Origin: Ferruginibacter sp.
GTDB taxonomy: Bacteria > Bacteroidota > Bacteroidia > Chitinophagales > Chitinophagaceae
Reading direction: 5' to 3'
Assembly (NCBI GenBank): GCA_025362765.1
Contig: JANYFI010000706.1
Span: 1-6,860 of the forward strand
DNA length: 6,860 nt
The notes below the pieces were generated by a model. It saw nothing but the letters and a program-made list of their open reading frames with translations. It was not told the DNA's origin and did no database searches. Both the position numbers and the translations under genes were made by a program. Below, one piece after another: positions 6,845-6,860 of this stretch (within the stretch, counting starts at the first letter, position 1; every line of letters begins with the position of its first letter).

Positions 6845-6860
6845 ATGTCTAAAGCATTAA
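6845..6860 (+). CDS. 5' end of an unidentified gene (cut by window edge)
   Basis: ATG at 6845-6847 followed by codons for Ser, Lys, Ala and Leu before the window ends. It is supported by the promoter 23 bases upstream. Too short to identify. The bracketing inverted repeat would suit a self-regulating transcription factor, such as a TetR-type protein, but that is only a guess. Confidence 0.4.

Overview
The window looks like chromosomal DNA of a Bacteroidota bacterium, most likely close to Chitinophagaceae (the family level is an inference). The reasons are moderate to low GC, start codons without clear Shine-Dalgarno sequences, a -33 TTTG / -7 TAnnTTTG type promoter, and protein types common in that phylum. 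It reads as ordinary core or house-keeping DNA with two broken genes. No mobile element, CRISPR array, rRNA or tRNA was seen.

Layout. Positions 1-317 (+) hold the 3' end of a membrane protein resembling the pore-forming M2-M4 part of a pentameric ligand-gated ion channel. It converges on a leftward pair: a large AsmA-family inner-membrane-anchored protein (807-3488, -) followed by a small DUF2809 membrane protein (339-740, -). The AsmA leader (3489-3573) contains clustered GCATG palindromes and a perfect 9-bp hairpin. Just upstream lies a short intergenic repeat-like stretch with GGAT every 9-11 bases. Next comes a small secreted-protein gene (3633-4009, -) broken by a single-base frameshift that joins two clearly coding frames. 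A complete beta-CASP metallo-beta-lactamase RNase-like gene (4161-5564, -) follows, with a good intrinsic terminator at 4120-4144.

From 5750 rightward the genes lie on the + strand: a flavin reductase-like protein (5750-6385), then, one base later, a DUF2071/YqjF-family gene (6387-6773). The latter has an in-frame TGA where the family has tryptophan and also lacks the C-terminal half. At the right edge, a well-formed Bacteroidota promoter (6791-6822) is bracketed by an 8-bp inverted repeat (CAGACCAA/TTGGTCTG) in front of a start codon at 6845. This looks like an operator for a gene that continues outside the window.

How they work together: AsmA and DUF2809 may be co-transcribed, as may the flavin reductase and the DUF2071 remnant. 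The other genes look functionally unrelated. No gap between genes exceeds 300 bases; the largest (5565-5749) shows no clear promoter or RNA. I see no convincing new multi-gene system. The best leads are the broken genes, the right-edge operator, the repeat-like element and the ion-channel homologue.
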